A DNA stretch of 41,108 nucleotides from Yoonia sp. (GCF_017854565.1 NZ_JAFMHJ010000031.1:1-41108), one strand, 5' to 3'; positions 33,801 to 41,108 are shown, counted from the stretch's first letter. Notes: a model not told the origin generated them from the sequence alone. Program-made: numbers and translations.

Positions 33801-35390
33801 GAAATGCGACAGCGGGCGATACTTGGTGGACAGTACCGCCGACGGCGTATCGTCCCCCATAGACGCGATCATTTCCTTGCCGTCCTCGGCCATCGGCGCC
33901 AGTACCTGCTCCAGCTCTTCGATCGTATATCCGGCGGCCACCTGCCGCTTGCGCAGCTCGGTGGCTTCGAAAATCGCCTTTTCAGGCACGTCGCGCATAA
34001 GATCGTTCAGATCGACAACCTTTTCGACCCAATCGCCAAACGGCTGCGCCGCGGCCAGCTTATCTTTCAACTCGGTGTCGCGGTACAAACGCCCTTCTTG
34101 CATGTCCACGGCAATCATCTGGCCGGGGCCAAGCGCGCCCTTTTCAACCACGGTCGCCTCATCCACCGGCACCATGCCCACCTCGGACCCGGCCACCAGC
34201 AGGCCATCACCCGTCACAACATACCGCAGCGGGCGCAAACCATTCCGGTCCAAACCACCGCAGACCCAACGGCCATCCGTCATGGCAAGCGCGGCAGGCC
34301 CATCCCAAGGTTCCATCACCGCATTGCAGTAACCGTACATGTCCTGCCAGGCTTGCGGCATCTCCACGGCTTGCTGTGACCACGCCTCGGGGACCAGCAT
34401 TGTCTTGGCCATCGGGGCGTTACGGCCCGCACGCACAAGCACTTCGAACACGGAATCCAGCGCGCTGGAATCCGATGCACCCGACGGGATGATCGGCTTG
34501 ATATCCTCGGCCCTGTCGCCAAACGCCGACGATGCCATGCGGATTTCATGGGACCGCATCCAGTTCATGTTGCCCTTCAGCGTGTTGATCTCGCCGTTAT
34601 GGGCCAGCATGCGGAACGGCTGTGCCAGCGACCACTGCGGGAATGTGTTGGTCGAATACCGCTGGTGATAGATCGCAAAGGCGCTCTCGAACCGGGCATC
34701 CATCAGATCGGGATAGAAAACCGCGACCTGCTCGGCCAGCATCATGCCTTTGTAAATGACCGACCGACAGGACAGCGAACAGATGTAAACGCCGGCAATA
34801 TGGGCCGCTGCGGCCGCTTTTTCGATCCGGCGGCGAATGATGTACAGCTCGCGCTCGAACTGCTCCTCATCCATGTCCTTTTCGCAGCGGATCAGGATCT
34901 GCTCGATCTCGGGCCGCGTCGCGTTGGCCTTGTCACCCAGTACTTCGGTGTTCACCGGCACATGCCGCCACCCATAGATATAGTGACCCATCCGCAGCAC
35001 TTCGGATTCCACAATCGTCCGGCAGCGTTCCTGTGCGCCAAAATCGGTGCGCGGCAAAAACACCTGCCCGACGGCAATCAACTTGTCCTCATGCGGCTCG
35101 TGGCCCGTGCGGCGGATCTGGTCATAAAAGAACGGGACCGGGATCTGCACATGTATGCCCGCGCCATCGCCGGTCTTACCGTCCGCATCCACGGCACCGC
35201 GGTGCCAGACAGCCTTGAGGGCGTTAATCGCCTTGGCCACCACATCGCGCGACGGCGTGCCATCAATCGCCACCACAAGGCCGACACCACACGACGCATG
35301 TTCATCATCTTCGCGGTACATGCCGTTTTCGGCCATCCATTTGCGTTTCGCCTGCTCTGCCGCGACCCAAGTTTCGTCATAGGTTGTCAT
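30858..35390 (-). CDS. gltB: Glutamate synthase (NADPH) large subunit
   Basis: 1510-aa catalytic subunit of GOGAT: glutamine plus 2-oxoglutarate to two glutamates. The N-terminal Ntn amidotransferase is exposed by cleavage before C34 (HASCGVGLV). The FMN barrel has GEGGEDP, SGHNGGTGASP and RTDGGLRTGRD. The 3Fe-4S ligands are in CIMVRQCQSNTCPVGVC. The C-terminal beta-helix carries repeated G-rich turns (GKGLSGGTIVV, YGATAGYLFAAGRAGERF). ATG 35390 (MTTYDE) has GAGGAG 7 nt upstream; the frame runs 17 codons further. It overlaps the upstream exported-protein gene by 14 nt. Confidence 0.97.
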   Translation of the reverse strand: MTTYDETWVAAEQAKRKWMAENGMYREDDEHASCGVGLVVAIDGTPSRDVVAKAINALKAVWHRGAVDADGKTGDGAGIHVQIPVPFFYDQIRRTGHEPHEDKLIAVGQVFLPRTDFGAQERCRTIVESEVLRMGHYIYGWRHVPVNTEVLGDKANATRPEIEQILIRCEKDMDEEQFERELYIIRRRIEKAAAAAHIAGVYICSLSCRSVIYKGMMLAEQVAVFYPDLMDARFESAFAIYHQRYSTNTFPQWSLAQPFRMLAHNGEINTLKGNMNWMRSHEIRMASSAFGDRAEDIKPIIPSGASDSSALDSVFEVLVRAGRNAPMAKTMLVPEAWSQQAVEMPQAWQDMYGYCNAVMEPWDGPAALAMTDGRWVCGGLDRNGLRPLRYVVTGDGLLVAGSEVGMVPVDEATVVEKGALGPGQMIAVDMQEGRLYRDTELKDKLAAAQPFGDWVEKVVDLNDLMRDVPEKAIFEATELRKRQVAAGYTIEELEQVLAPMAEDGKEMIASMGDDTPSAVLSTKYRPLSHFFRQNFSQVTNPPIDSLRESRVMSLKTRFGNLKNVLDEDSSQTEILVLQSPFVGNAEFDEMVRQFGDSVAFIDCTFAPGRGALNTGLQRIRDEAEDAVRSGAGHLVLTDQHQSEDRVPMPMILATSAVHSGLTAKGLRTFCSVNVRSAECIDPHYFAVLIGCGATTVNAYLAQDSIADRLRRGLIDGTLTEAMHRYRAAIDAGLLKIMSKMGISVLSSYRGGLNFEAVGLSRAMVAEYFPGMHSRISGIGTNGIQTKLEEVHARGWKGATDVLPIGGFYKARQSGEKHAWEAQTMHMLQAACNKASYPMWQQYSKSMQANPPIHLRDLLAIKSLGKAVPIEEVESITAIRKRFVTPGMSLGALSPEAHKTLNVAMNRIGAKSDSGEGGEDPAHFLPEPNGDNPSAKIKQVASGRFGVTAEYLNACEELEIKVAQGAKPGEGGQLPGMKVTDLIARLRHSTKGVTLISPPPHHDIYSIEDLAQLIYDLKQINPRCKVTVKLVASSGVGTIAAGVAKAKADVILISGHNGGTGASPATSIKYAGLPWEMGLTEAHQVLAMNNLRERITLRTDGGLRTGRDIVMAAMMGAEEYGIGTAALIAMGCIMVRQCQSNTCPVGVCTQDEALREKFTGNAEKVVNLITFYATEVREILASIGARSLDDVIGRADLLTQVSRGSAHLDDLDLNPLLITVDGAHKIRYDRNRPRNVVDDTLDAQIVQDAARFLNDGEKMQLDYAVQNTLRTIGTRTSSHIVQKFGMRNNLQPDHLTVKLRGSAGQSLGAFAAPGLKLEVSGDANDYVGKGLSGGTIVVRPPMVSPLVASENTIIGNTVLYGATAGYLFAAGRAGERFAVRNSGAHVVIEGCGTNGCEYMTGGVAVILGTIGANFGAGMTGGMAYLYDPKGKAGELINMESLVTCPVTVAHWEDQLKALIERHAAETGSRKAADILQHWDAEKGYFLQVCPKEMLIHIKHPLTVEEAAIPAE

Positions 35391-36087
35391 TGGAATTCTC
35401 CTCAAAGATATCGGCAGATGAAATCGCAACACCGCAGCCATGCTTTGGCCGCGTGCTCAGGAACCCCGGCTCACCGGGAAAGATAAACTCGACAGGGCTG
35501 TCGTTTTTGTCGAAAATGCCGTTCGGCGTGGTCACCGTGCCCGTACCCGACAGAAACATCCGCCAATCGCGGCTGATGAATTCGTTGCCCTGCGACTGCC
35601 ACAGCACCGTTCCCGCCGGATCAAAGGCGGTGATCTCATAGGCGGTCTCGTGCAGGGTCACGTCATCAATCGTAATTTGACGCCCGGTCAGCGTGTCCTG
35701 CCCGACATAATGGGTCGTACCTATCTCGTCCGAAAGCGTTTCGAAATCATATGGGTCGACACCGTCCCTGATCAGGTCGCTCAGCGACGCAGGCTCTGCG
35801 GGGTTGGGGGATAAACGCTCGGAATGACCGCTCAGCGCATGGAAACTCGCGATCCACTGGGCTTCTGCGTCAATCTCACCGGCATAGGTCATGCCCTGCT
35901 CATCAAGACTGACACGGCGCTGATGGCCTGCGGGGTCTGCGGCGCAGATGAAATGATGCTCCACCATGCAACTGGCGGTTTGCACCGTCAAATATGCGTC
36001 ACACCCCGCCGGCAAACTGAATGTCGCGGGGCTGTCCTGGGCCGCAGCAGGTGCTGCAAGGCATATCAATGCAATGGCGTATTTCAC
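35377..36087 (-). CDS. Exported protein of unknown function, paralogue A, between gltD and gltB
   Basis: 236-aa protein with a signal peptide (MKYAIALICLAAPAAAQ) and a Cys-containing mature part: GCDAYLTVQTASCMVEHHFIC near the N-terminus and a single KHGCGV near the C-terminus. The stretch DSPVEFIFPGEPGF is shared with the neighbouring paralogue. GTG 36087 overlaps the paralogue's stop (GTGA), and the 3' end runs 14 nt into gltB, so it is tightly coupled. No known family recognised. Conserved cysteines and export suggest a disulphide-stabilised periplasmic protein. Confidence 0.75.
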   Translation of the reverse strand: MKYAIALICLAAPAAAQDSPATFSLPAGCDAYLTVQTASCMVEHHFICAADPAGHQRRVSLDEQGMTYAGEIDAEAQWIASFHALSGHSERLSPNPAEPASLSDLIRDGVDPYDFETLSDEIGTTHYVGQDTLTGRQITIDDVTLHETAYEITAFDPAGTVLWQSQGNEFISRDWRMFLSGTGTVTTPNGIFDKNDSPVEFIFPGEPGFLSTRPKHGCGVAISSADIFEENSNDNL

Positions 36088-36755
36088 TGAAAATACCCCG
36101 ATTCGATCACATTACATTCGAACTTCGGCTGATCCACGAAAAAGCCGGGCTCACCGGGATAGATAAACTCGACCGGGGACATATCGGTGATGTTGTCAGG
36201 CGTCGCCGCATCCCAGCTTTCGCCGAAAAAGAACAGACGGTGCGCAGGGCTCACAAATTGACGACCGTTGCCCGCGTCAATCTCGTTGCCTTCACCGTCC
36301 AGCGTGCGGCCCTGATATTCAGTATTCAGCAGCGGCTCGCCGTCAATAACCGTCGTCTCACCCGTCAGCATGTCAAACCCGACATTGCGGCGCAGCCCGT
36401 CTTCGGCTTCCAGCGTGAAATCCCAGGTATCAATCTGATTGGCCAATAGTTCGGTCAGCGAAGACGGATCAGGCGCGGGGGTCTGCAATACTTCGTTGCC
36501 GGACACCTTATAGGATTCCATCCACTGAAATTCGTCGTCGACCCGCTGCACGCTGAACAGGCCCGACTGGCCAATCAGGGCAATCCACTGGTCACCGGGA
36601 TTATCGGCCTCGCAGGTCCAGACATTGACCATCACACAGCCCTTTTGCTGCACTGTCAGCGTGCCGGTGCAGCCCTCGGGCGCGGCAAAACCCTGCTGTG
36701 CGGCAACCGGGGCGGCCACGGCAAGCGCGGCAAGGATCATCAAAGGCTTCATCAT
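36084..36755 (-). CDS. Exported protein of unknown function, paralogue B
   Basis: 223-aa protein with a signal peptide (MMKPLMILAALAVAAPVAAQ). It shares with paralogue A the layout GC..LTVQ...C.MV....C.AD..G, then a DFxTLxxE/DFTLEAE region, then MSPVEFIYPGEPGFF and one C-terminal Cys (FECNV). This is a tandem duplication with substantial divergence. ATG 36755 follows AAGGGTTAAGAT. It is co-transcribed with paralogue A and gltB, and possibly with gltD 85 nt upstream. Function unknown; location suggests a link to nitrogen or glutamate status, which is inference. Confidence 0.75.
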   Translation of the reverse strand: MMKPLMILAALAVAAPVAAQQGFAAPEGCTGTLTVQQKGCVMVNVWTCEADNPGDQWIALIGQSGLFSVQRVDDEFQWMESYKVSGNEVLQTPAPDPSSLTELLANQIDTWDFTLEAEDGLRRNVGFDMLTGETTVIDGEPLLNTEYQGRTLDGEGNEIDAGNGRQFVSPAHRLFFFGESWDAATPDNITDMSPVEFIYPGEPGFFVDQPKFECNVIESGYFQ

Positions 36756-36840
36756 ATCTTAACCCTTCAGGTCAGCGTCATTGACGTAATGCTTTGCACC
36801 CGTACGTGCGGCGTATGTACAGGTGCTGTACGCGATCTTG

Positions 36841-38268
36841 CTACTCGGCAGCGACAGTCGCCGCCTGCCCAATATACTCTAGAATTGCCGTCGCCGCATC
36901 ACGCCCATCCCGGATGGCCCAAACGACAAGCGACGCACCGCGCACAATATCACCGGCGGCGTAGACCCCCTCAAGGCTGGTCGCGCCACTGCCAAAATCA
37001 GCCTTCACCGTACCCCAGCGCGTCACCTCAAGACCTTCGACACCCCAAAGCGTCGGCAGGTCCTCGGGTTCAAAGCCAAGCGCCTTGATCACCAGATCAG
37101 CGCCTTCAACATAGTCGGACCCGGCAATCACCTCGGGCGTCTGGCGGCCTGTGGCGTCCGGTGCGCCAAGACGCATTTTCTGCACCTTCACGCCCGTCAC
37201 CGCATCGCCATCAAAGCCAACCGGCGCTGATAGCCAGAGAAATTCAACGCCCTCTTCCTCGGCGTTCTGCACCTCGCGCTGCGATCCGGGCATGTTGGCA
37301 CGGTCGCGGCGGTACAGACATTTCACGCTTTCGGCGCCCTGCCGGATCGCGGTACGGACGCAATCCATCGCTGTATCACCGCCACCAATGACCACAACAC
37401 GTTTGGCCGCCGCGTTCAGTTCGCCACTGTCGAACTCGGGCACATCGTCGCCAAAACTCTTGCGATTGCTCGCCGTCAGGTAATCAATCGCATTCACGAT
37501 CCCCTCGGCCCCGGAATCAGGCAAGTCCCTTGTTTTATAGACGCCCGTGGCGATCAAAACCGCGTCATGCTTGCCACGGATGGCATCAAACGACAGGTCC
37601 TCGCCGACATTGCAGTTCATCACAAATTCAACGCCACCATCCTCAAGCTGCGCCATCCGCTGCATGACAATGTCTTTTTCCAGCTTGAAACCGGGGATGC
37701 CATAGGTCAGCAATCCACCGCCACGATCATAGCGGTCGTAGACCGTGACCTGCACGCCCTGACGGCGCAGCATATCAGCCGCAGCCAGCCCGCCGGGACC
37801 GGCACCGATAATTCCAACGCTTTCGGGGCGCTCTGCATAGGGGCGGATCGGCTTGACCCAACCCTCCGCGAACGCGGTATCCGTGATGTATTTCTCGACC
37901 GCGCCGATCGTAACAGTGCCATGCCCGGACTGTTCAATGACGCAGTTCCCTTCACACAGGCGGTCCTGCGGGCAGATGCGGCCACAAATTTCGGGGAACG
38001 TATTGGTCGCCTGCGAAAGCTCATAGGCTTCTTCCAGCCGCCCCTCTGCGGTCAGGCGCAGCCAGTCCGGAATGTTGTTATGCAACGGGCAATGTGTCTG
38101 GCAGTAGGGGACGCCACACTGCGAACACCGGCTTGATTGCTCGGCCGCCTTCTCGCGGGCGTACTCTGCATAAATCTCATCAAAGTCGTGCTTGCGTAGA
38201 TTAGGCGGACGCTTCTCCGGCATATCCCGGTCCACCGTCGTGAACTTCAACATCTTTTGACCAGCCAT
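36841..38268 (-). CDS. gltD: Glutamate synthase small subunit
   Basis: 475-aa FAD/Fe-S NADPH oxidoreductase that supplies electrons to GltB. The N-terminal cluster cysteines are CSQCGVPYCQTHCP and CGRICPQDRLCEGNC. The FAD motif is IIGAGPGGLAAADM, and the NADPH motif VVVIGGGDTAMDCVR, followed by CLYRRDRANMPGSQREV. The C-terminal EGVYAAGDIVRGASLVVWAI binds the flavin. The ATG follows GGGAGAATGTGGC. It is separated from gltB by the two exported-protein genes, all in the same direction. PreT at 10 kb is its paralogue. Confidence 0.96.
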   Translation of the reverse strand: MAGQKMLKFTTVDRDMPEKRPPNLRKHDFDEIYAEYAREKAAEQSSRCSQCGVPYCQTHCPLHNNIPDWLRLTAEGRLEEAYELSQATNTFPEICGRICPQDRLCEGNCVIEQSGHGTVTIGAVEKYITDTAFAEGWVKPIRPYAERPESVGIIGAGPGGLAAADMLRRQGVQVTVYDRYDRGGGLLTYGIPGFKLEKDIVMQRMAQLEDGGVEFVMNCNVGEDLSFDAIRGKHDAVLIATGVYKTRDLPDSGAEGIVNAIDYLTASNRKSFGDDVPEFDSGELNAAAKRVVVIGGGDTAMDCVRTAIRQGAESVKCLYRRDRANMPGSQREVQNAEEEGVEFLWLSAPVGFDGDAVTGVKVQKMRLGAPDATGRQTPEVIAGSDYVEGADLVIKALGFEPEDLPTLWGVEGLEVTRWGTVKADFGSGATSLEGVYAAGDIVRGASLVVWAIRDGRDAATAILEYIGQAATVAAE

Positions 38269-38400
38269 GCCACATTCTCCCGAATTCCAGAGCGAGACGC
38301 CTTGTAAAACGCTTCGCGCAAAAAGAAAAGGCAGCTATGCTGACATATATTGTAGAATTATACGGGTTCACGCGGGCTGTTGGTGGGAATTCGCCGCATA

Positions 38401-38422
38401 ATAGGTCCGATTTGCGACCTAT
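38401..38422. promoter_or_regulatory. Inverted repeat ATAGGTC-(8)-GACCTAT in the gltD/uppP gap
   Basis: Perfect 7-bp arms in the 219-nt divergent gap. A second small dyad, CCTAAC-GG-GTTAGG (38443-38456), lies 31 nt before the uppP start. Either may be an operator for uppP or gltD. No match to NtrC, NAC or other known boxes was recognised. Confidence 0.3.
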
Positions 38423-38487
38423 ATCATCTCTTCCCCCTACATCCTAACGGGTTAGGGTACGGCAACCGAATCACAGAACCGGACACC

Positions 38488-39291
38488 ATGACCGTCTTCA
38501 ACCTCCTTCTGGTCGCCTTGATCCAGGGTATCACCGAATTTCTGCCAATTTCTTCGTCCGGACACCTCATCCTGTTGCCCGCGCTGACGGGGCTTGCCGA
38601 TCAGGGCCAGATCATCGACGTCGCCGCCCATCTCGGCACACTATCAGCGGTGATCGTGTATTTTTGGCCGGACGTCCGGCTTGCGCTGTGGGGCACCCTG
38701 CGCTTGCTACGCGGCAAGATCGACACACAGGGCGCATGGCTCGCTTTCTGCCTGCTGATCGCAACGATTCCGGTGATCGTCCTCGGGCTAATCCTGAAAA
38801 TAACCGGCCTCAGCGACGCCATGCGCGGCATCGCTGTGATCGGCTGGACAATGATCATTTTCGGCATTGTCCTTTATTGGGCCGACCAGACCGGTGCCCA
38901 CCAGAAAACTGCCGAAAAATGGAGCCTGAAAGACGCTGCAAAAATGGGCCTCTGGCAGGCCGTCGCCCTGATCCCCGGCACATCCCGCTCTGGCATCACC
39001 ATCACCGCAGCCCGGACGTTGGGTTACAACCGGACCGACGCCGCACGCCTGTCGATGCTCATGTCGATCCCGACAATCATTGCCTCGGCAACCCTGTTGG
39101 GTCTGGACGTCATCGGCACGGCAGATGCATCCGCGCTGCGTGATATCGGCATTGTGATGGCCATGTCATTCGCAGCGGCTTTACTGGCGCTGACACTGAT
39201 GATGCGCCTGTTGCGCGCCGTCAGCTATACCCCATACGTGGTGTATCGCCTCGGCCTTGGCACTGTGCTGCTTTGGATCGCCTACACCTAA
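38488..39291 (+). CDS. uppP: Undecaprenyl-diphosphatase (BacA family)
   Basis: 267-aa integral membrane phosphatase that recycles undecaprenyl diphosphate to the monophosphate carrier for cell-wall synthesis. The signature blocks are IQGITEFLPISSSGHLIL (12-29) and PGTSRSGIT (163-171), which form the active site. Seven to eight membrane segments are visible. ATG 38488 is taken because it opens directly before the family's conserved N-terminus; the frame runs 36 codons upstream with no homology. The stop shares CTAA with the convergent epimerase gene. Confidence 0.95.
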   Translation: MTVFNLLLVALIQGITEFLPISSSGHLILLPALTGLADQGQIIDVAAHLGTLSAVIVYFWPDVRLALWGTLRLLRGKIDTQGAWLAFCLLIATIPVIVLGLILKITGLSDAMRGIAVIGWTMIIFGIVLYWADQTGAHQKTAEKWSLKDAAKMGLWQAVALIPGTSRSGITITAARTLGYNRTDAARLSMLMSIPTIIASATLLGLDVIGTADASALRDIGIVMAMSFAAALLALTLMMRLLRAVSYTPYVVYRLGLGTVLLWIAYT

Positions 39292-40268
39292 ACCTTAAGG
39301 TTTTTCGCAGATTCCTTGATCGCGTCATACTGACCCGAAGGCCGAAACCGCCACAGATAGTCCGCCAATACCGCATCCATCGCCGTCGGGCGAATACCCA
39401 ACGCAGCAAATCCTTGGGCGCCATCAGCGACCACATTGTCCACGGCCAGATTTAGCACCTGATCCTGCGTCACAGGTCCCTTGACCAAGCCCAGCGTCAC
39501 CGTCCGCAAAACGCCAAACCCCGATGCCATCACCCGCGCCATCCAGAATGGAATGTTGATGATCAAACGACGGCGCCGAACAATCCCCAGCATTTTCTGC
39601 ATCAACGCGCGGAAGCTATCCACATCGGGACCGCCCAGTTCGTAAACACCACCCTTAGCCTGACCCAACACGCCCTTCACAGCGGCAGCCGCAACATCAT
39701 CCACATAAACCGGCTGAAACAGCGTGTCCGCGCCCACCACAGGCAAAACCGGGCCAAAGCGGGTCATGCCCGCAAAGCGGTTAAAGAACTGGTCTTCGGG
39801 GCCGAATATGATCGACGGCCGCAGGATCATGGCATCCGGCATATGGGCCAGCACGCCCGCCTCGCCAGCGGCTTTCGTGCGGGCATACGTGCTTTTGGAC
39901 CCAGCATCGGCACCAATCGCCGAGATGTGAACCATGCGGGTAATACCCATCGCTGCGGCCACCCGCGCGATCCGCGCAGCACCTTCGGCTTGCACAGCGG
40001 CAAATGTATTCTTGCCAACCTCGTCCAACACACCAACACAGTTCACCACGGCATCTGCGCCCTGCGTCACCGCCGCGACACTTGCGTCATCGCGAATATT
40101 GCAGAAGACGGGTTCAACCTGCCCCACGGCACCATAAGGGCGGACGAACATCGCTTCATTGGTGTTGCGCACCGCAACACGGACGCGCCAACCCTCTTTG
40201 GCCATGCGGCGGGCGACATAACGCCCGACAAAACCGGATCCGCCGAAAATGGTGACAAGCTTTGACAT
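39288..40268 (-). CDS. Complex I NDUFA9-like NAD(P)-dependent epimerase
   Basis: 326-aa extended SDR-type protein. The Rossmann motif TIFGGSGFVGRYVARRM is at 6-22, followed by DAVVNCVGVL and the YARTKAAGE segment that holds a Y..xK-type pair. RPSIIFGPEDQFFNRF is characteristic of the NDUFA9 group. In alphaproteobacteria such proteins occur away from nuo genes, and a complex I assembly or ubiquinone-related role is suspected. The start ATG lies 21 codons into a frame that extends upstream. The gene lies upstream of tRNA-Leu on the opposite strand. Confidence 0.85.
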   Translation of the reverse strand: MSKLVTIFGGSGFVGRYVARRMAKEGWRVRVAVRNTNEAMFVRPYGAVGQVEPVFCNIRDDASVAAVTQGADAVVNCVGVLDEVGKNTFAAVQAEGAARIARVAAAMGITRMVHISAIGADAGSKSTYARTKAAGEAGVLAHMPDAMILRPSIIFGPEDQFFNRFAGMTRFGPVLPVVGADTLFQPVYVDDVAAAAVKGVLGQAKGGVYELGGPDVDSFRALMQKMLGIVRRRRLIINIPFWMARVMASGFGVLRTVTLGLVKGPVTQDQVLNLAVDNVVADGAQGFAALGIRPTAMDAVLADYLWRFRPSGQYDAIKESAKNLKV

Positions 40269-40432
40269 GACTGGGCCTCTTTACACGTTTGGCCCCGTTT
40301 ACCCGGCCCCCCAACGTCAGACAAGGCGCAATCCTATGGTTTTGGACTCCGGGCCCATTCATTGTCACTTTTCGATGTCGAATCGCGTTGACAGTCCCGC
40401 ACAGCAGCCTTACATCGCCCCTCACCACACCT

Positions 40433-40518
40433 GCCCAGGTGGCGGAATGGTAGACGCGCTAGCTTCAGGTGCTAGTATTGGCAACGATGTGGAGGTTCGA
40501 GTCCTCTCCTGGGCACCA
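40433..40518 (+). tRNA. tRNA-Leu (anticodon CAG)
   Basis: 86-nt class II tRNA with encoded CCA. Acceptor stem GCCCAGG/CCTGGGC; D-arm GCGGAATGGTAGACGC; anticodon stem CTAGC/GCTAG with loop TTCAGGT (CAG, reads CUG); long variable arm; T-arm GGAGGTTCGAGTCCTCT. An AT-rich hairpin (ATATAT...ATATAT) follows at 40518-40538 as a weak possible terminator. Confidence 0.97.
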
Positions 40519-40882
40519 TATATCTGTAAAAAATATATTTCGAACAGATGCTTAAGCGCAGCGGCAGCCCCGCATTCCCCAATTATTACCCAATTTCAAT
40601 CCGGCTCTAGAACGCCGCGTTGAGACTATTGCAAACACATGTGCTTCAGGGTGACCAGAACTTCCTCAATCGGGGATTTCAAAAAAGGTCTGGCTGATAA
40701 CTGCAGGAAGTAGGCGAACAGAAGCGGGTAGGTCCGCCGATGTAACCCTCTATACAGTCGTCCATCTCAGTTTGACGGACGTACCAAAAATGTCCCGAGT
40801 TTCACACCCGACTGCTGGCGCATCGATCCCTATCTTGATTGAGAGAACAGACAGTTCTCGGCCAACATGAAAGGACAATCCG
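40519..40882. other. 364-nt stretch without a supported gene, downstream of tRNA-Leu
   Basis: After the weak AT hairpin there is no frame with a credible RBS and family resemblance on either strand. A small dyad, GAGAAC-AGACA-GTTCTC (40843-40859), lies 23 nt before the 48-aa ORF and could belong to its promoter. The stretch follows a tRNA and runs toward an IS end, as expected for an accessory insertion zone, but no integrase or tRNA 3'-end duplication was seen. Confidence 0.35.
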
Positions 40883-41029
40883 ATGGGCCGCTACAACAAT
40901 AACGATCACAGCCAACACGAAAATGACAACCGTTCAGACCAGATGAACCCAAACAACGACACTTATTGGTCGGACCGTGGTCATGATGACCGACCGGAAG
41001 ACTGGGAAGATCGCTCAGACGACGATTGA
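40883..41029 (+). CDS. 48-aa polar, low-complexity protein
   Basis: Small ORF with AAAGGAC 6 nt before ATG 40883. The first half is rich in Asn/His/Asp/Gln (MGRYNNNDHSQHENDNRSDQ). The second half reads MNPNNDTYWSDRGHDDRPED and then WEDRSDDD. The NPNNxxYWxxRGxDxRPxDWE pattern looks like a conserved block of short uncharacterised bacterial proteins, as far as I recall. There is no signal peptide or membrane segment. It is probably disordered and strongly acidic. An adjacent ATG at 40867 is out of frame. Confidence 0.55.
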   Translation: MGRYNNNDHSQHENDNRSDQMNPNNDTYWSDRGHDDRPEDWEDRSDDD

Positions 41030-41040
41030 AGCTGAGACAG

Positions 41041-41108
41041 TGTTAATTTCCATGCAGAAGTGAGCCAGGTAAGCAGATAATTTCCACTGAGAACTGAGCC
41101 ATGTGACC
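41041..41108. mobile_element. Probable IS21-type element end (cut by the right edge)
   Basis: Two direct repeats of a 27-nt unit, TAATTTCCATGCAGAAGTGA.. (41044-41070) and TAATTTCCACTGAGAACTGA.. (41078-41104), are identical at 22 of 27 positions and 34 nt apart. Several short repeats inside the terminus are typical of IS21-family ends. No transposase gene lies inside the window to confirm this. Confidence 0.5.

Noticed and set aside
33222..34379. 385-codon plus-strand frame inside gltB
   Set aside because: Shadow of gltB; basic low-complexity translation.
40249..40623. 124-codon plus-strand ORF covering the tRNA-Leu region
   Set aside because: Runs straight through a complete tRNA gene; no RBS or family features.
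40519..40882. Genomic-island attachment site at tRNA-Leu
   Set aside because: No integrase and no repeat of the tRNA 3' end found in the window; only context suggests it.

Overview
The window looks like chromosome of an alphaproteobacterium of the Rhodobacteraceae (Roseobacter group). The evidence is GC-rich coding sequence, a petP-petR type regulator pair, a HDAC-xseB-ispA-dxs cluster, a NavAb-like single-domain sodium channel, split gltD/gltB, and short intergenic elements of the GGGATATTT...GGAAGAAG type that I associate with this family. No rRNA, CRISPR array or phage was seen. Both edges lie in insertion-sequence material (IS3-type and IS30 pieces on the left, IS21-like end repeats on the right), so the window may be one contig that broke at repeats.

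Left third (about 0.7-11.4 kb): a reductive pyrimidine-catabolism locus. PreT and PreA form the dihydropyrimidine dehydrogenase, followed by dihydropyrimidinase and a carbamoyl-amide hydrolase (beta-ureidopropionase type). A four-gene NMT1/THI5-type ABC transporter lies downstream and ends at a strong intrinsic terminator. A RutR-like TetR regulator sits in the middle, and a perfect RutR-type operator (TTTGACCA-AC-TGGTCAAA) lies in the gap between rutR and the hydrolase operon. An unrelated, AT-rich, membrane-anchored ORF is threaded into the operon by start/stop overlaps at both ends.

Middle (11.5-23.8 kb): an L-arabinose/galactose-type sugar dehydrogenase and L-arabinonate dehydratase; a class II aldolase homologue without the catalytic Glu; an SDR epimerase; a Pr6Pr membrane protein; a bacterial voltage-gated Na+ channel; HDAC-xseB-ispA-dxs for isoprenoid precursors; petR-petP; and ilvE, with a perfect 11-bp-arm palindrome between petP and ilvE.

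Accessory-looking patch (23.8-25.5 kb): a helix-turn-helix protein fused to a dCTP-deaminase-fold domain that has lost the catalytic Glu. Divergent from it is a 65-aa gene with its own RBS and strong terminator, flanked by imperfect 29-bp direct repeats, then a 61-aa Arg-rich ORF. This is the best candidate in the window for something undescribed.

Right part (25.5-41.1 kb): an uncharacterised 208-aa protein, an EamA transporter, a fatty-acid desaturase, queG, a GST, mtgA, gltB, two tandem exported paralogues of unknown function, gltD, uppP, an NDUFA9-like epimerase, tRNA-Leu(CAG), a gene-poor stretch and a 48-aa polar protein. Many convergent pairs overlap at their stop codons, four of them by exactly 4 bp (CTAA/CTAG).
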